Positions 42,883 to 52,790 of a stretch of DNA of 64,000 bases are shown here, in pieces (within the stretch, counting starts at the first letter, position 1; every line of letters starts with the position of its first letter). Source of the DNA: Atopsyche davidsoni (taxonomy: Eukaryota > Arthropoda > Insecta > Trichoptera > Hydrobiosidae); contig JAILWY010000022.1 in the NCBI GenBank assembly GCA_022113835.1, forward strand, positions 806,001 to 870,000, given 5' to 3'. Below the pieces are notes generated by a model. The model was given only the letters and a program-made list of their open reading frames with translations, made no database searches and was not told the origin of the DNA. A program made the translations under genes and the position numbers.

Positions 42883-43263
42883 TTGGCCCCGGTACCGGGA
42901 CCGAAACGTCGGAAAACACAAAGCACAACACCAAAGAAAGAAGATTACTTTATAAAAAAAAAAATATATATATTATATATTATATATTCAAGCAATATTT
43001 TTTTTAATAAAATTTCATTTTTATTAGAAATACTGCCTTCTTGGGAGCTATGCACAGTTTTTAAAATTTAATTTTCGACGTTTCGGTTTCGGTGCCGAGG
43101 CTATGTAGTAATATCAAGTCTCCAAAGTAGAAACTAGAAATATCACGAAAGCTCATAAAAAAACGAAATAATGAGCTATATTCTTCATAAGTTATGACTA
43201 CGTAGATTTAGTATGTTCTAAGATGCTTGAAGATGACCCCCAAGTACAAGAACCGAAACGCCG
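42883..43263. ncRNA. Cluster of three hammerhead-like motifs (+, -, +)
   Basis: Three related cores lie within 380 bp. 42883-42912 (+) reads TTGGCCCCGGTACCGGGACC then GAAACGTCGG. 43076-43100 (-) is CGACGTTTCGGTTTCGGTGC. 43226-43263 (+) reads CTTGAAGATGACCCCCAAGT then ACCGAAACGCCG. The first has a good stem II (GGCCCC with GGGACC, one C-A mismatch) closed by GGTACC. The GAAAC(G)(T/C)C end is constant. Alternating orientation suggests retroelement ends or a fold-back unit. It resembles hammerhead motifs of Penelope-like elements, but activity and the host element are unproven. Confidence 0.35.
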
Positions 43264-43735
43264 TAACAGAGCATGTCCAATAAGTGGCCGTTGTAGTCTT
43301 GCGTTAAAAACGCATTCAAAGTGAATATCGATTTAATTTTTTTATACCAACGGACACTGCGAAATACCTTTTGTGCGACATGGTCGGACAATGATAAAAA
43401 TTACACAAACTATATGCAAATTAATAGGAGAAGTCTCCGTCTCCATTGTGCCGATTCGCAAACCGTTTTTTTTATTGTCAGCAAAGGGTTAAAAACGGAT
43501 TCAACTTGAGAAATATTTCTTTACCTGCCGGCCTTTCATAGTGAATTATAATTTATTTCATACTAGACCTTTGTAGTGCACGCTTTAGGTTTAGAAGGTC
43601 TATACTTGTTCAGCAAAATGCATCAGAAATAAACCACGTTATCGTCCAGGCTGTGAATCGGATACTTCCGATTCCGGGATGACGTAAGCAGCCTACACAT
43701 GCCGTGACAGCATACAAATAGCATAATATTTGTCT
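43264..43735. other. Unassigned stretch
   Basis: No gene recognised. At about 43688-43730 GTAAGCAGCCTACACATGCC is a diverged end of the agctgcctacacacgc family, immediately before hAT copy C. Confidence 0.4.
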
Positions 43736-43743
43736 ATGTAGAC

Positions 43744-44342
43744 CACTGGTTCCTAAAGTGGTCAATATCGACCTCCAAGGGTCGATTCCAGCGAAAAATT
43801 TAATTAAGGGTCCACGAACTGTAAATGGGGGTCTACAAGAGTGGATCCCATTTAAGCAGGCCATCACCAAAATTTTGGCATTCCGTAAATGTCATAATGC
43901 ACCTAACACAGATTGTACCTATGTACTTACATAATTATGCTGTTTATCTTACATTATGGACTATCGCAAGAAGGTTTTTGATAGCTTTTCCATCTTCATA
44001 CCACATGAAAAAGTGTTTCAGTGCGGTTGTCAATCTTCTTATAAAAAAAAGAAAAAGATTTGAAATCACTGGGCGAGGAGATTTAATGTTAAATCTGACT
44101 TATTTCAAGACAAATATTGAAAAATTTCCATCAAAGCATCAGACCCGTCCCTCTCATATAAATCTGTGTGTTTATAATTAACTTTACATGTATTTTAACT
44201 TTTTCATTTTTAAATCCACTGTACGGTAAATATCAGATGTCAAAGATATGTTTGAAGTTGATGAATTTGTAAAAATTCCATATTAGCAAGGCAGGAAAAC
44301 TCGACAAGGGGTCGACGGGACAAAATAGTTTGGGAGCCTATG
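43744..44342 (+). mobile_element. hAT deletion derivative, copy C, exact 8-bp TSD
   Basis: Starts CACTGGTTCCTAAAGTGGTC and ends with the inverse of CATAGGCTCCCAAAC. Exact octamer ATGTAGAC flanks both sides (43736-43743 and 44343-44350). At 599 bp it keeps the transposase C-terminal domain. A fourth copy (D) starts at 44351, directly after the right-hand duplication. Confidence 0.94.
43825..44181 (+). pseudogene. hAT transposase C-terminal dimerisation domain
   Basis: An uninterrupted frame of 118 codons. Residues from about LWTIARRFLIAFP onward read SSYHMKKCFSAVVNLLIKKR, then EITGRGDLMLNLTYF and SKHQTRPSH, the hAT dimerisation domain of the ZBED5/FAM200-related group. Unlike copy A the domain is in frame throughout. 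The BED zinc finger, the catalytic acidic residues and most of the insertion domain are missing, since full proteins are about 600-700 residues. If translated from an internal ATG it would be a dimerisation-only fragment. Confidence 0.78.
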
Positions 44343-44350
44343 ATGTAGAC

Positions 44351-44700
44351 CATAGGTTCCCAAAGTGTTCAATATCGACCCCCAATGGTCGATATTATTG
44401 GGGGTCCACGAATTGTAAATGAGAGTGAATCCCATCGGCCATGTTGGGCACGATATTTTAGACGATATGCACGTTGAGTTAACCCAACTGAACGACTATT
44501 TTCAATGTTCAGCGTAACTATTTCGGCGCGTTGTTTCTGTGTAAAGCATGGTTGAAATTGTATTAAATTAATGTTTCAAAACATGTTTACTCAAGTCAAT
44601 TGGTTGATAAATGTTAAAGTTATTTAATGCTTACATACCGACATAAAACATGGCGCACCCTGTATATTGATGAATTTGTAAAAATTCAAGATTAGCAAAG
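44351..44700 (+). mobile_element. hAT copy D, abutting copy C
   Basis: Begins CATAGGTTCCCAAAGTGTTC immediately after copy C's target duplication, followed by a shortened subterminal region (GGGGGTCCACGAATTGTAAA). A right-interior landmark TTGATGAATTTGTAAAAATTC occurs at about 44669-44689, but the terminal TTTGGGAACC end was not found, so the right end is missing. Interior sequence 44440-44660 is not shared with A-C and may be a region deleted in them. Confidence 0.65.
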
Positions 44701-45005
44701 AGGCCGCGGCAGTTGACCCACGCTGCGACAGATCCAGCATCCTCTTGCGTCGAGCAGTGGCAGGTAAAAGCCTCGGCTGTCGGTTGTGCAGCAGCGGGTG
44801 TAGGCAGCTTGCCGGGGGTGTCGCATGACATGGGAAGGAGCCCGTCCGGGAAGCGGCGGCACACCTGCGCGACACCTGTGCCGCGGGGGCGCTCACCTGA
44901 CACGTCCGCCGGAATAATCGATACGCGAGCGGGACCCGCCCCGGAGTCTAGCAGTTAGCGCACCTGCTGGCCAATAAGCCCGCTACAGCATGCACACAAT
45001 AATGC
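44701..45005. other. GC-rich stretch
   Basis: A GC-rich patch (about 44700-44960) with open frames on both strands (44624-44903, 44713-44958), no domain. Nothing else recognised. Confidence 0.4.
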
Positions 45006-45009
45006 TATG

Positions 45010-45257
45010 AACCGAAAGCGGTATGTCGAATAGCAACGGCACTTCGCGACGAGTGTCCGAAGACAATTGAATACAATTTTGTTTGCGTTTTGTATATTTT
45101 TATTTTTATCTAAATACATACGGTGAATTCTCAAAAAAAAAGTTTTTTGGTTTTATTTTAAACCTATTTTTATATAACCTAACCTTTTTTTTTTTTTAAC
45201 CTAACCTAACATCACCTAACCCAATCCCGAATGAGTCCGTTATATCGAAGTTGATGG
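45010..45257. mobile_element. pogo-like MITE, copy 2 (decayed)
   Basis: Shares AGCAACGGCACTTCGCGACG, GTCCGAAGACAATTGAATAC and TTTTTATTTTTATCTAAATAC in order with copy 1, and ends GAGTCCGTTATATCGAAGTT, a decayed right TIR. The left TIR is missing. A telomere-like CCTAACCTAAC insertion interrupted by poly(T) (45175-45228) is unique to this copy. Confidence 0.65.
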
Positions 45258-45285
45258 TTCGGTTCTCAGTTCGGTTGTCAGTTGT

Positions 45286-45345
45286 GTCGAAGTGCGTGTA
45301 GGCAGCTTTATAACGCTTTTGACTGGTGACCGTTTGGTTGTTATA
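45286..45345 (+). repeat. Dispersed repeat with gtgcgtgtaggcagc end
   Basis: Second copy of the segment at 33086-33140, again downstream of a pogo-like MITE. Confidence 0.7.
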
Positions 45346-45419
45346 ATGCACAAATGCATTGCAGCTGATTTTTTACGTCATTTCACGTGTGTCACGATTA
45401 TAATTATATTGAATATTTT

Positions 45420-45572
45420 TGACAGAGAGTACTTGGTGGAATACCATTTTAATATTTTAAATAATATGTAAAATACTTGAGTGATTTTTCCACATATATA
45501 TTTTATATTGGTAATCGGTTTTGCTGTTGATAATGCCAACGTGAAAGGTTGGCGAAACCGGTCAGTTTTTTT
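45420..45572 (+). repeat. Dispersed repeat shared with 6520-6622
   Basis: GACAGAGAGTACTTGGTGGA near the start and GTTGGCGAAACCGGTCA near the end match the 6.5-kb copy in order, with a longer diverged interior. No terminal structure was recognised. Confidence 0.55.
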
Positions 45573-47050
45573 TTTAATTTTAAATTCTACATACATATGT
45601 AGTATGATTAAAAAGCAAACGTGAAATTGAAATCTCCTCAGAATATAAATTTTTTAATCAGTCAACAATGCGCACGAAATCAATTACACAACAAGCCTGT
45701 TAAGGTGAAAAATGTGGATTTATTTAAACAAAATATTAAGTGATATTTATTGATATAATCAATCATTGCAATAACTTTAACAAAAAAAATATTTTTTTTA
45801 TTATAAATATGTTTAAGTAATTGCACGTAACAATACATAAATTATTTTTTTAATTTATTATTAAAAAATAAATAAAATAAAAACAGTAGTATTAGTATAA
45901 TTCAATTTTAATACCCATGTACGTTAATAAATAAAATCAACAAGACGGAATATAATTATTTAAAATAAAAATGTTTCACCTATTTAGCATACAAAACAAA
46001 AAATCGTCCCTTAATTCTAATTTTGAATTTAAATGATAATATACCGTTCGAATTCCGTTCCACATTCAAAATTAGAATTCTTTCCGTTTTTAAATTTCTC
46101 CATTTGAATATTTGACAAAATTCGACGGAAACGCTAGAGAATTAAATAAATTTTTCAAATAACATAAAAAACCGATATAACAATTGGTTGCATATGTTTA
46201 TGGATTCTGGCTGCTTTTTTAATCAGAAATTCTGCGTTCATGGGTATTAAGCCGTGTTTTTTTTTTATGTGTCAGAGATTTGATCTTTGATCCTTCTAAT
46301 CATACTATACAACAAATTAATTTATTTTAAATGAATTATGTATTTATGATTAAATATTTTTACTGTTTTTATTACGTCATACATAAAAAAAAGGGTCAAA
46401 TTATAATTGACGGAATATTTTTTCGCACAAGTAAACACAGCGAGGGATGACAATGCAAATGTGTCGCATGACAATGGGGATGATTTATAGATCCTGCACT
46501 GTCTAAGATCCCCTGGATCCCCTGGCCGAGACATCCCGTTGTCTGGACCGAGGATGCAACCCCTTCCCGGAAGTCACGACCTGACCCTCTGGCCGGGAAC
46601 AGGTTTGATGGACCCGGCATCCCTTAAATGATACTCTAACTTACTAAGGGTGAAAAAAAAGTTATGCTAGTATTTTAAAAAAATAAAATAATTTTACTGA
46701 TTTTCCATGTTTCGCCAACAAAGGAAATTACTCCAAGCCATTTGTCTATTTATATTAGTTGTTAAAAAATGTGATACTGTCGTGGATGATGTACACATCC
46801 TGGTGTATCGGTTGTGTAATTTAGACTTTCGCGTCCCCTTTGTGTGAAGACTGCCGTCCGGGATGGAACCCGATCTGTCCAGAACCGGTTTCCTGGCGGA
46901 CGCAGCTTCCTGGACAATGGACCGGTTGTCCTTGCGGGGTAATGATGATTAATTGCCGGCCAGGTCCTAAATTATCCGGTGAGAACTGCGCCAAAATCCG
47001 TTGGGCGCTGCGAAATTGAAAATGGCAACGCATACAAATAAATGCTAAGG
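45573..47050. other. Gene-free AT-rich stretch
   Basis: AT-rich to about 46400, with a 16-bp inverted repeat AATTCTAATTTTGAAT/ATTCAAAATTAGAATT (46013-46028 and 46064-46079) that resembles the core of the 126-bp satellite at 50.4 kb. GC-moderate patches lie at 46490-46630 and 46830-47030, with no gene recognised. Confidence 0.45.
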
Positions 47051-47051
47051 T

Positions 47052-47180
47052 TTTCTATGGAAATTTTTTTATAGCATTATTATATAATCCTTTCCTTACA
47101 AAGCTCTGGCGTTTAGATCTGATACTCTAAGCTAAAGAAGCTACTACATTACCGATCCTTGACACACGCTCAGGGCACAG
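47052..47180 (-). repeat. R3 repeat fragment, minus orientation
   Basis: TAGCATTATTATATAATCCT, AGCTCTGGCGTTTAGATCTG and TTACCGATCCTTGACACACG are the reversed family blocks in order. Confidence 0.75.
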
Positions 47181-47404
47181 AATGGCAGCCGTGGGAAGAT
47201 TCTTGTATGTATTTAACCATTTAACGTCAAACGTGACACCGTGACAACCAGCAGGTGTGAATTTGAATCTTTATAATACGTTTTTAAATATTTTGAATTT
47301 AATATTAGTTACATACTAGAATATAACGATTAAATATTTTGCGTTGGTGTGTCTCCGAGTTTTTCTGCACCGAAATTTTAAATTCTGCTGCATAAGGGTC
47401 AATC

Positions 47405-47935
47405 GAGTTTTTTTGATCATTTTCTAGTCCGTTTTGCGAAAAATCGACTGCATCAATCAAAAAAAATTAAATGCAAAACGTTTGATACATCCCTTTTTCC
47501 GAACAGAATATTTTTTTATTTCTTATAAATTTACTATTAATATGATAAATATGTGTTTTTCCGATTGAAGTGTAGGAATTTTGAGATTCGTCATGTCCCT
47601 TTTCCAAAGAGTCCTAAACATTTAAAAGTCTTTTTTTCAATTGAAATTAAAAGATTAAATATAAACCCTGCGCGATATATTATTTTAAAAATTAAAAAAA
47701 AAAAAAAAAAAATCTTTAACAAACTTTGGTTTTGAAAAGTCGTCATTTTATCCAATTTTTCAACATCTTCAAGATTTTATTTTACCCTGAAAATGGACGT
47801 TAATAAAATAACAAAAAATAGATAAATATAATTTATAGCTTTATCAATACTCTGTAAAAAAATCAACTTTCGACATAGAAAAATAAAGTGACAATTAAAT
47901 GAATTAAATGACACGATTTCGCCAGGTAAAACGGT
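47405..47935 (+). mobile_element. R2 AT-rich repeat, copy 3
   Basis: Core copy from TCGAGTTTTTTTGATCATTT to CACGATTTCGCCAGGTAA. It lacks the right-hand extension seen in copy 2, and flanking sequence after GGTAA is unrelated. This gives an independent estimate of the core right boundary. Confidence 0.8.
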
Positions 47936-48180
47936 CCTTTTTTTGTGGCATACGGGGGATGGACACCAAGCAAGACCCTTAATGTTGCCAAAATAGAAGA
48001 ACCTTCCGCTTCTTTACCAACGTCAGGAGTTCGAGACTCTCACATTCGTGACGCGGTCAACCCATGGTGTTTTAAGGATTCTACCATAAATACCGCTTTA
48101 ATTCTTCGCATAGAAGCTGTATAGAGTGTCGCAACACTTGGTGAATCTCCAGCGAGATTTCAGTGTTATATCTTACAAAG
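47936..48180. other. Unassigned spacer
   Basis: No gene recognised. It lies between two R2 copies. CTTGGTGAATCTCCAGCGAG (about 48137-48156) also occurs near 58653-58675, indicating another dispersed repeat. Confidence 0.4.
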
Positions 48181-48184
48181 AACT

Positions 48185-48450
48185 CTGTAAAATATAATTT
48201 ATAGTTTTCTCAATACTCTGTTAAAAAAATCAACTATCGACATAGAAAAATAAAGTGACAATTAAATTAATTAAATAACACGATTTCGCCAGGTAATGGA
48301 CTGATTAAAAGGCTGGGAGCAACTGCCTTAACAATTGCGCTTTCTTGTTTAGAATTTTTTTTTAGTTTTGCATAAAAACAACGCGAATGCAAATTTAATT
48401 AGTAAATGGGTATTTAATATATTTTTCATCAAGTGTCTCTTGATGAAAAA
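48185..48450 (+). mobile_element. R2 right-end fragment
   Basis: Contains only the last part of the R2 core (from AATATAATTTATAGTTTTCT) plus the copy-2-type extension to CATCAAGTGTCTCT. It then forms a hairpin TTTTTCATCAAG/CTTGATGAAAAA (48422-48433 and 48439-48450). Confidence 0.7.
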
Positions 48451-50383
48451 TAAGAAAGGCTGAACCAACTGCCTTAACAGAATGCCAAAATATTCTATCG
48501 TATATCTCATCTGAAGGAGCGCTTCCGGTCTATGAGGTCTAAATCCATCGTCGCCGGCGCTCCAACTCCTCGGATTCCCTCCATCATGATTATGCGCAGA
48601 CGGACTCTGTCCAGCCACCGGTGGGGCCCCCTGACCCCGGGGCCGCGGCATACATTAGCATGTGTTGATCCGGAGATCATGAACAATGGATGCTCCGCCC
48701 CACCACCTCCGGACAAAGTAAGAACACGTCGATTACAAAGCGTGCTACACGCGCTGCGACGCGACCGACACTCGAATGGTAATTAACCAATAACGGTGTT
48801 TTTAGATACTGAGGACTTATACAGAAAATCCCTGGAATGGGCTCAACACCCATGCGGCTCAACACCTAAGAAAAGTATAATCAATCGATCGTGTCGCTAT
48901 GCCTCACCGAATTTGAGCTGAAAATATGAAAAACGCCATCCCTTTGGTGGGTCCATTTTCGAGTTATTTATATATTTTTAAAAAATATTTTACGAAAAAT
49001 CTACTACACCAATAGAAAAAAAATAAATGCCACAAGTTAGATACATTTATTTTTCTATATATAAATTTTTTTATTTAATATAATTTTTTTTTTTTATATG
49101 ATAAATTTGTGTTTTCCCGATTGAAGTTTTGGTATTTGGAGATCATTATGACCGACTGATCTATAATAGAACTCTAAGCGTTTAGGCGTCCTTTTTTTAA
49201 TTGAAATTAAAAATATTACAAATAAATCTATGGTAAAGTGACAATTAAAATATGAACAGCCATATTTTAATTGTAGAAATGACTCAATATGATGGCTTCT
49301 GTAAAGCCTTTATACACACAACAAACGAACGGTACTTAGCCAATGGCGTCTTTTTCGAATCAAAAAGTAGCCCCATGTAATTTTTTTAAAGAAAATTTCC
49401 ATTAGCTTTAATGTCGTAAAAAATGGCGTATGATTATTTTTTTTATGTGTTGTGCTTTCTATCTGGATCCCATGGACCGATGGGGAATGACGAGCTGGGT
49501 ACTAGCAGCACGATAAGCGAGAAGGACTACACTCGCCCGGTGAGTGCTCGCTTGACATGCTGAAATGAATTCACTTCCGGGCATGCTGGTTGCCATTTGA
49601 CTTCTTTAGCATACGCAGGGTTGCCAGTGCGACAGTAATCCACCACAAACAACGTCTACAAATTATCACTGAACACTTCATGTACCATTTTTTCCTCACA
49701 AAAAACGAATCCTACAGTGCACTGCATATGTCGCAAAATAACTGATGACCGATTGCTACGTAAAGATAATAAAAAAAAAGAAACTTTTTCATGTAGTTGC
49801 ATGCGTAAATTCGTACTGATTTTTTAATTGCATAATTTATATTTTTATCGTCTGTTAAAAATATTGTTTAGGTTCAACTGTTGGTGTATCAGTAACGAAT
49901 GTATTTTTAAACTTATGTTTTGGCAACCCTGATAGTTGAAGGGACAGCTGATAGTGAGGCGACGGAGGTGAATGACCCCTGGCTGATAAAATACACGTTA
50001 ACGTCTACCGACAGACATCTAGGTGAGAATTCGTATTCGGTTCCTTCCGATTAGACAATTCCAGTTAGATACATGTACGAGTAGTTAGCATTGGGACTAT
50101 TTCAAAACGAAAATAAAATTTTATAAGTCGTATTCGACGTTAGAACGATAAAAAAAAGCACATTTCAATCTACTTTAAAATAAACCCTCTTATGTTCGTA
50201 CTTTTTATAATAAGAGTAATTTTAATTTTCAAAACTTCTAGAGACGTAATATATTGGATAAAATTACTACTATTCTCTTACATGTCGTTTGCTTTAAAAC
50301 AGTAGAGTAGCAGACTCCTTGCTTTCGTTATCTGAGCTTTAATGTCTTACACTCGTAAACAGATAACGGCTGCCAAAATAACT
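48451..50383. other. Gene-free stretch
   Basis: GC-moderate at 48520-48770 and 49460-49640, otherwise AT-rich. A diverged R2-like trace is visible at about 49105-49215 (TTGTGTTTTCCCGATTGAAG). An end of the agctgcctacacacgc family is at about 48735-48760. CACTTCCGGGCATGC (about 49571) includes an ETS-type core. No gene is supported. Confidence 0.4.
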
Positions 50384-51392
50384 GAACACTTATAAATTCC
50401 CTTTTCTTTATTTTAAATCATTTATGCAAAATTTTGAATCTCTATTTTGAATTAAGAATTTAAACAAAAAAAATTCTCTGTTCTCCAGTTTGAATTTGGT
50501 ACGTTAAACATAAATATTATCTATTCTTTGATATTAATTATTAATGCAATATTTTGAATCTCTATTCTCAAGTTTGAATTTAGAATTTAATCAAAAATAA
50601 ATTCTCTTTTCTCCGGTTTGAATTTTGAACGTTAAACATTTATATTTCCTATTATTTAATATGAATTGTTTATGCAATACTTTGAATCTCTATTCTCCAG
50701 TTTGAATTTAGAATTTAAACGAAAAATAATTCTCTGTTCTGTAGTTTGAATTTGGAACGTTAAACATTAATATTCCCTATTTTTTAATTTGAATTATTTA
50801 TGCAATATTTTGAACTTCTATTCTACAGTTTGAATTTAGAATTTAAACAAAAAAGTTATCTGTTCTCTAATTTGAATTTGGAACGTTAAACATTAATATT
50901 TCCTTTTTTTTAATTTGAATTATTTATGCAATATTTTGAACTTCTATTCTACAGTTTGAATTTAGAATTTAAACAAAAAAGTTATCTGTTCTCTAATTTG
51001 AATTTGGAACGTTAAACATTAATATTTCCTATTTTTTAATTTGAATTATTTATGCAATATTTTGAACTTCTATTCTACAGTTTGAATTTAGAATTTAAAC
51101 AAAAAAGTTATCTGTTCTCTAATTTGAATTTGGAACGTTAAACATTAATATTCCCTATTTTTTAATTTGAATTATTTATGCAATATTTTGAACTTCTATT
51201 CTACAGTTTGAATTTAGAATTTAAACAAAAAAGTTATCTGTTCTCTAATTTGAATTTGGAACGTTAAACATTAATATTCCCTATTCTTTAATTTGAATTA
51301 TTTATGGAATATTTTGAACCTCTATTCTCCAGTTTGAATTTAGAATTTAAATAAAAAAATTCTCTGTTATCTAGTTTGAATTTGGAACGAGA
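50384..51392. repeat. Satellite array, 8 units of about 126 bp
   Basis: The word TTTATGCAAT or a variant starts at 50421, 50541, 50669, 50797, 50923, 51049, 51175 and 51301, with intervals 120, 128, 128, 126, 126, 126 and 126 bp. Units contain TTTGAATTTAGAATTTAAAC and GGAACGTTAAACATTAATAT. The four right-hand complete units are nearly identical with a fixed 126-bp period, while the left units differ in length and sequence. This indicates recent expansion at the right side of the array. Confidence 0.93.
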
Positions 51393-52165
51393 ATTTGAAA
51401 TTTCGTTTATAAGAATATTTTTGAAAAGAATGCGGTAAAGGTAAATAGCGGTAATGCGTCGGCATCTTCTCCGGGGCGCTCAATAGCGAGGGGTGGGAGA
51501 CGAGCGGGGGCGCGGGGAGGGGGCCAACGGCTCCTAGGGCAGGTGGCGCGTCTCGGGGAAAGGTGAGCCCAGGGGAGAGCTGGGCCCAGGGGAGAACTGG
51601 ACGCCCAGCCGCATAGACACCTCTATAATTACACTTCACTTGTGTAAGAAAGAGGCTAGGAGATTATATTACTAGAGACAATATTACTCACAAACACAAA
51701 AAAAAAACGAAATTGTTAAATTTGTGATATTTCACATTTTAGCAACAAATATTATAAGCTGAAATTTTTCCTCGTAAAGCCTAAAACGCAAAAAACACAA
51801 ATGTTTGTTAATCTCCCAGTTTATATTTGCTGTCGTTCAGTAATACCAGATTTGTAGAAAATTATATTATATATATATATATAAAACCAATTTTCACAGG
51901 TTGCTTTCTATGGTTCAAACGACGTGCTTCAGTTGTATTTTTTTCAAATTAAAGCAGAAAAGCAAAGCTTCCCCAAAATGCTGTTTCTTTCGTAAAAAAC
52001 TCGATATCTTCACTGTTCAAAAAAAATATTATTGCGTTGCGATATGTGTTGGTATCATGACTGCTTATTGTTGATAGATGTCTAAGCTATAAAAAAAACA
52101 CAAGTTTAGACATGTATGCCGACTGCATGTGTCGTTAGCGCCATCTATGTTTGGAACCTAAAAAC
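51393..52165. other. Gene-free stretch
   Basis: A GC-rich patch (about 51465-51615) with a CCCAGGGGAGA direct repeat (two units near 51568-51598), then AT-rich sequence. The minus frame 51367-51639 has no domain. Confidence 0.4.
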
Positions 52166-52169
52166 TTTA

Positions 52170-52179
52170 TATACATATA

Positions 52180-52234
<55 letters not shown>
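52170..52234. repeat. (TA)n microsatellite
   Basis: Near-continuous alternating TA with one interruption. The open frame at 52116-52400 runs through it and is spurious. Confidence 0.93.
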
Positions 52235-52236
<2 letters not shown>

Positions 52237-52639
52237 CCAGTTCCCCCCTGGTCACAGATGCCAAGACAGTGTGTTGCCTGGCACGCGCCAACGGTCAGCC
52301 TGAGCAGCTGGCGGGTGCGGGTGCCCCCGAGTCAGGGAGACGGAGCTCCACCCCGAGCAACCTCACTTGCCCAGCTAGATGCAGGCTCGAATGCAGTTAG
52401 AAATTACCGACCTAATGGCACAACCGGCAACCGAACGGTTATTGGCCTCAAGCGTCCCATTTCGCGCTGTTTGCTCAAGCTGTCTACACCCGCAGCAACA
52501 AATCTTAACGCCAAAAGCTTTACGGATATATTGCATTAAAAAATCGATTTTTTAAACTGACAAATGATCTGCAGTAGTGCAACGCGTGAAGGCAGCTTTA
52601 ATTGGACTTTTTGACTCCGTTATAATATAATATATTATT
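52235..52639. other. Unassigned stretch
   Basis: A GC-moderate patch with no domain in any frame. GCAACGCGTGAAGGCAGCTT (about 52578) resembles the gtgtaggcagctttat repeat. Confidence 0.4.
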
Positions 52640-52790
52640 TTTTATCAAGTGCCTCTCCTCAATGAAGATTGGCGAACATTTCACTGAGCATATGAGCTCG
52701 TGTTTTTTAGGGGAAAAATAGTGTATTAGTAGCATTATTATATAATTTTTTCCTTACAAAGCTCTGACGTATAGATATGAAATCCCTTCT
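52640..52790 (-). repeat. R3 repeat fragment, minus orientation
   Basis: TCAAGTGCCTCTCCTCAATG, TTGGCGAACATTTCACTGAG and TTCCTTACAAAGCTCTGACG are reversed R3 blocks. The middle is diverged. Confidence 0.65.
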
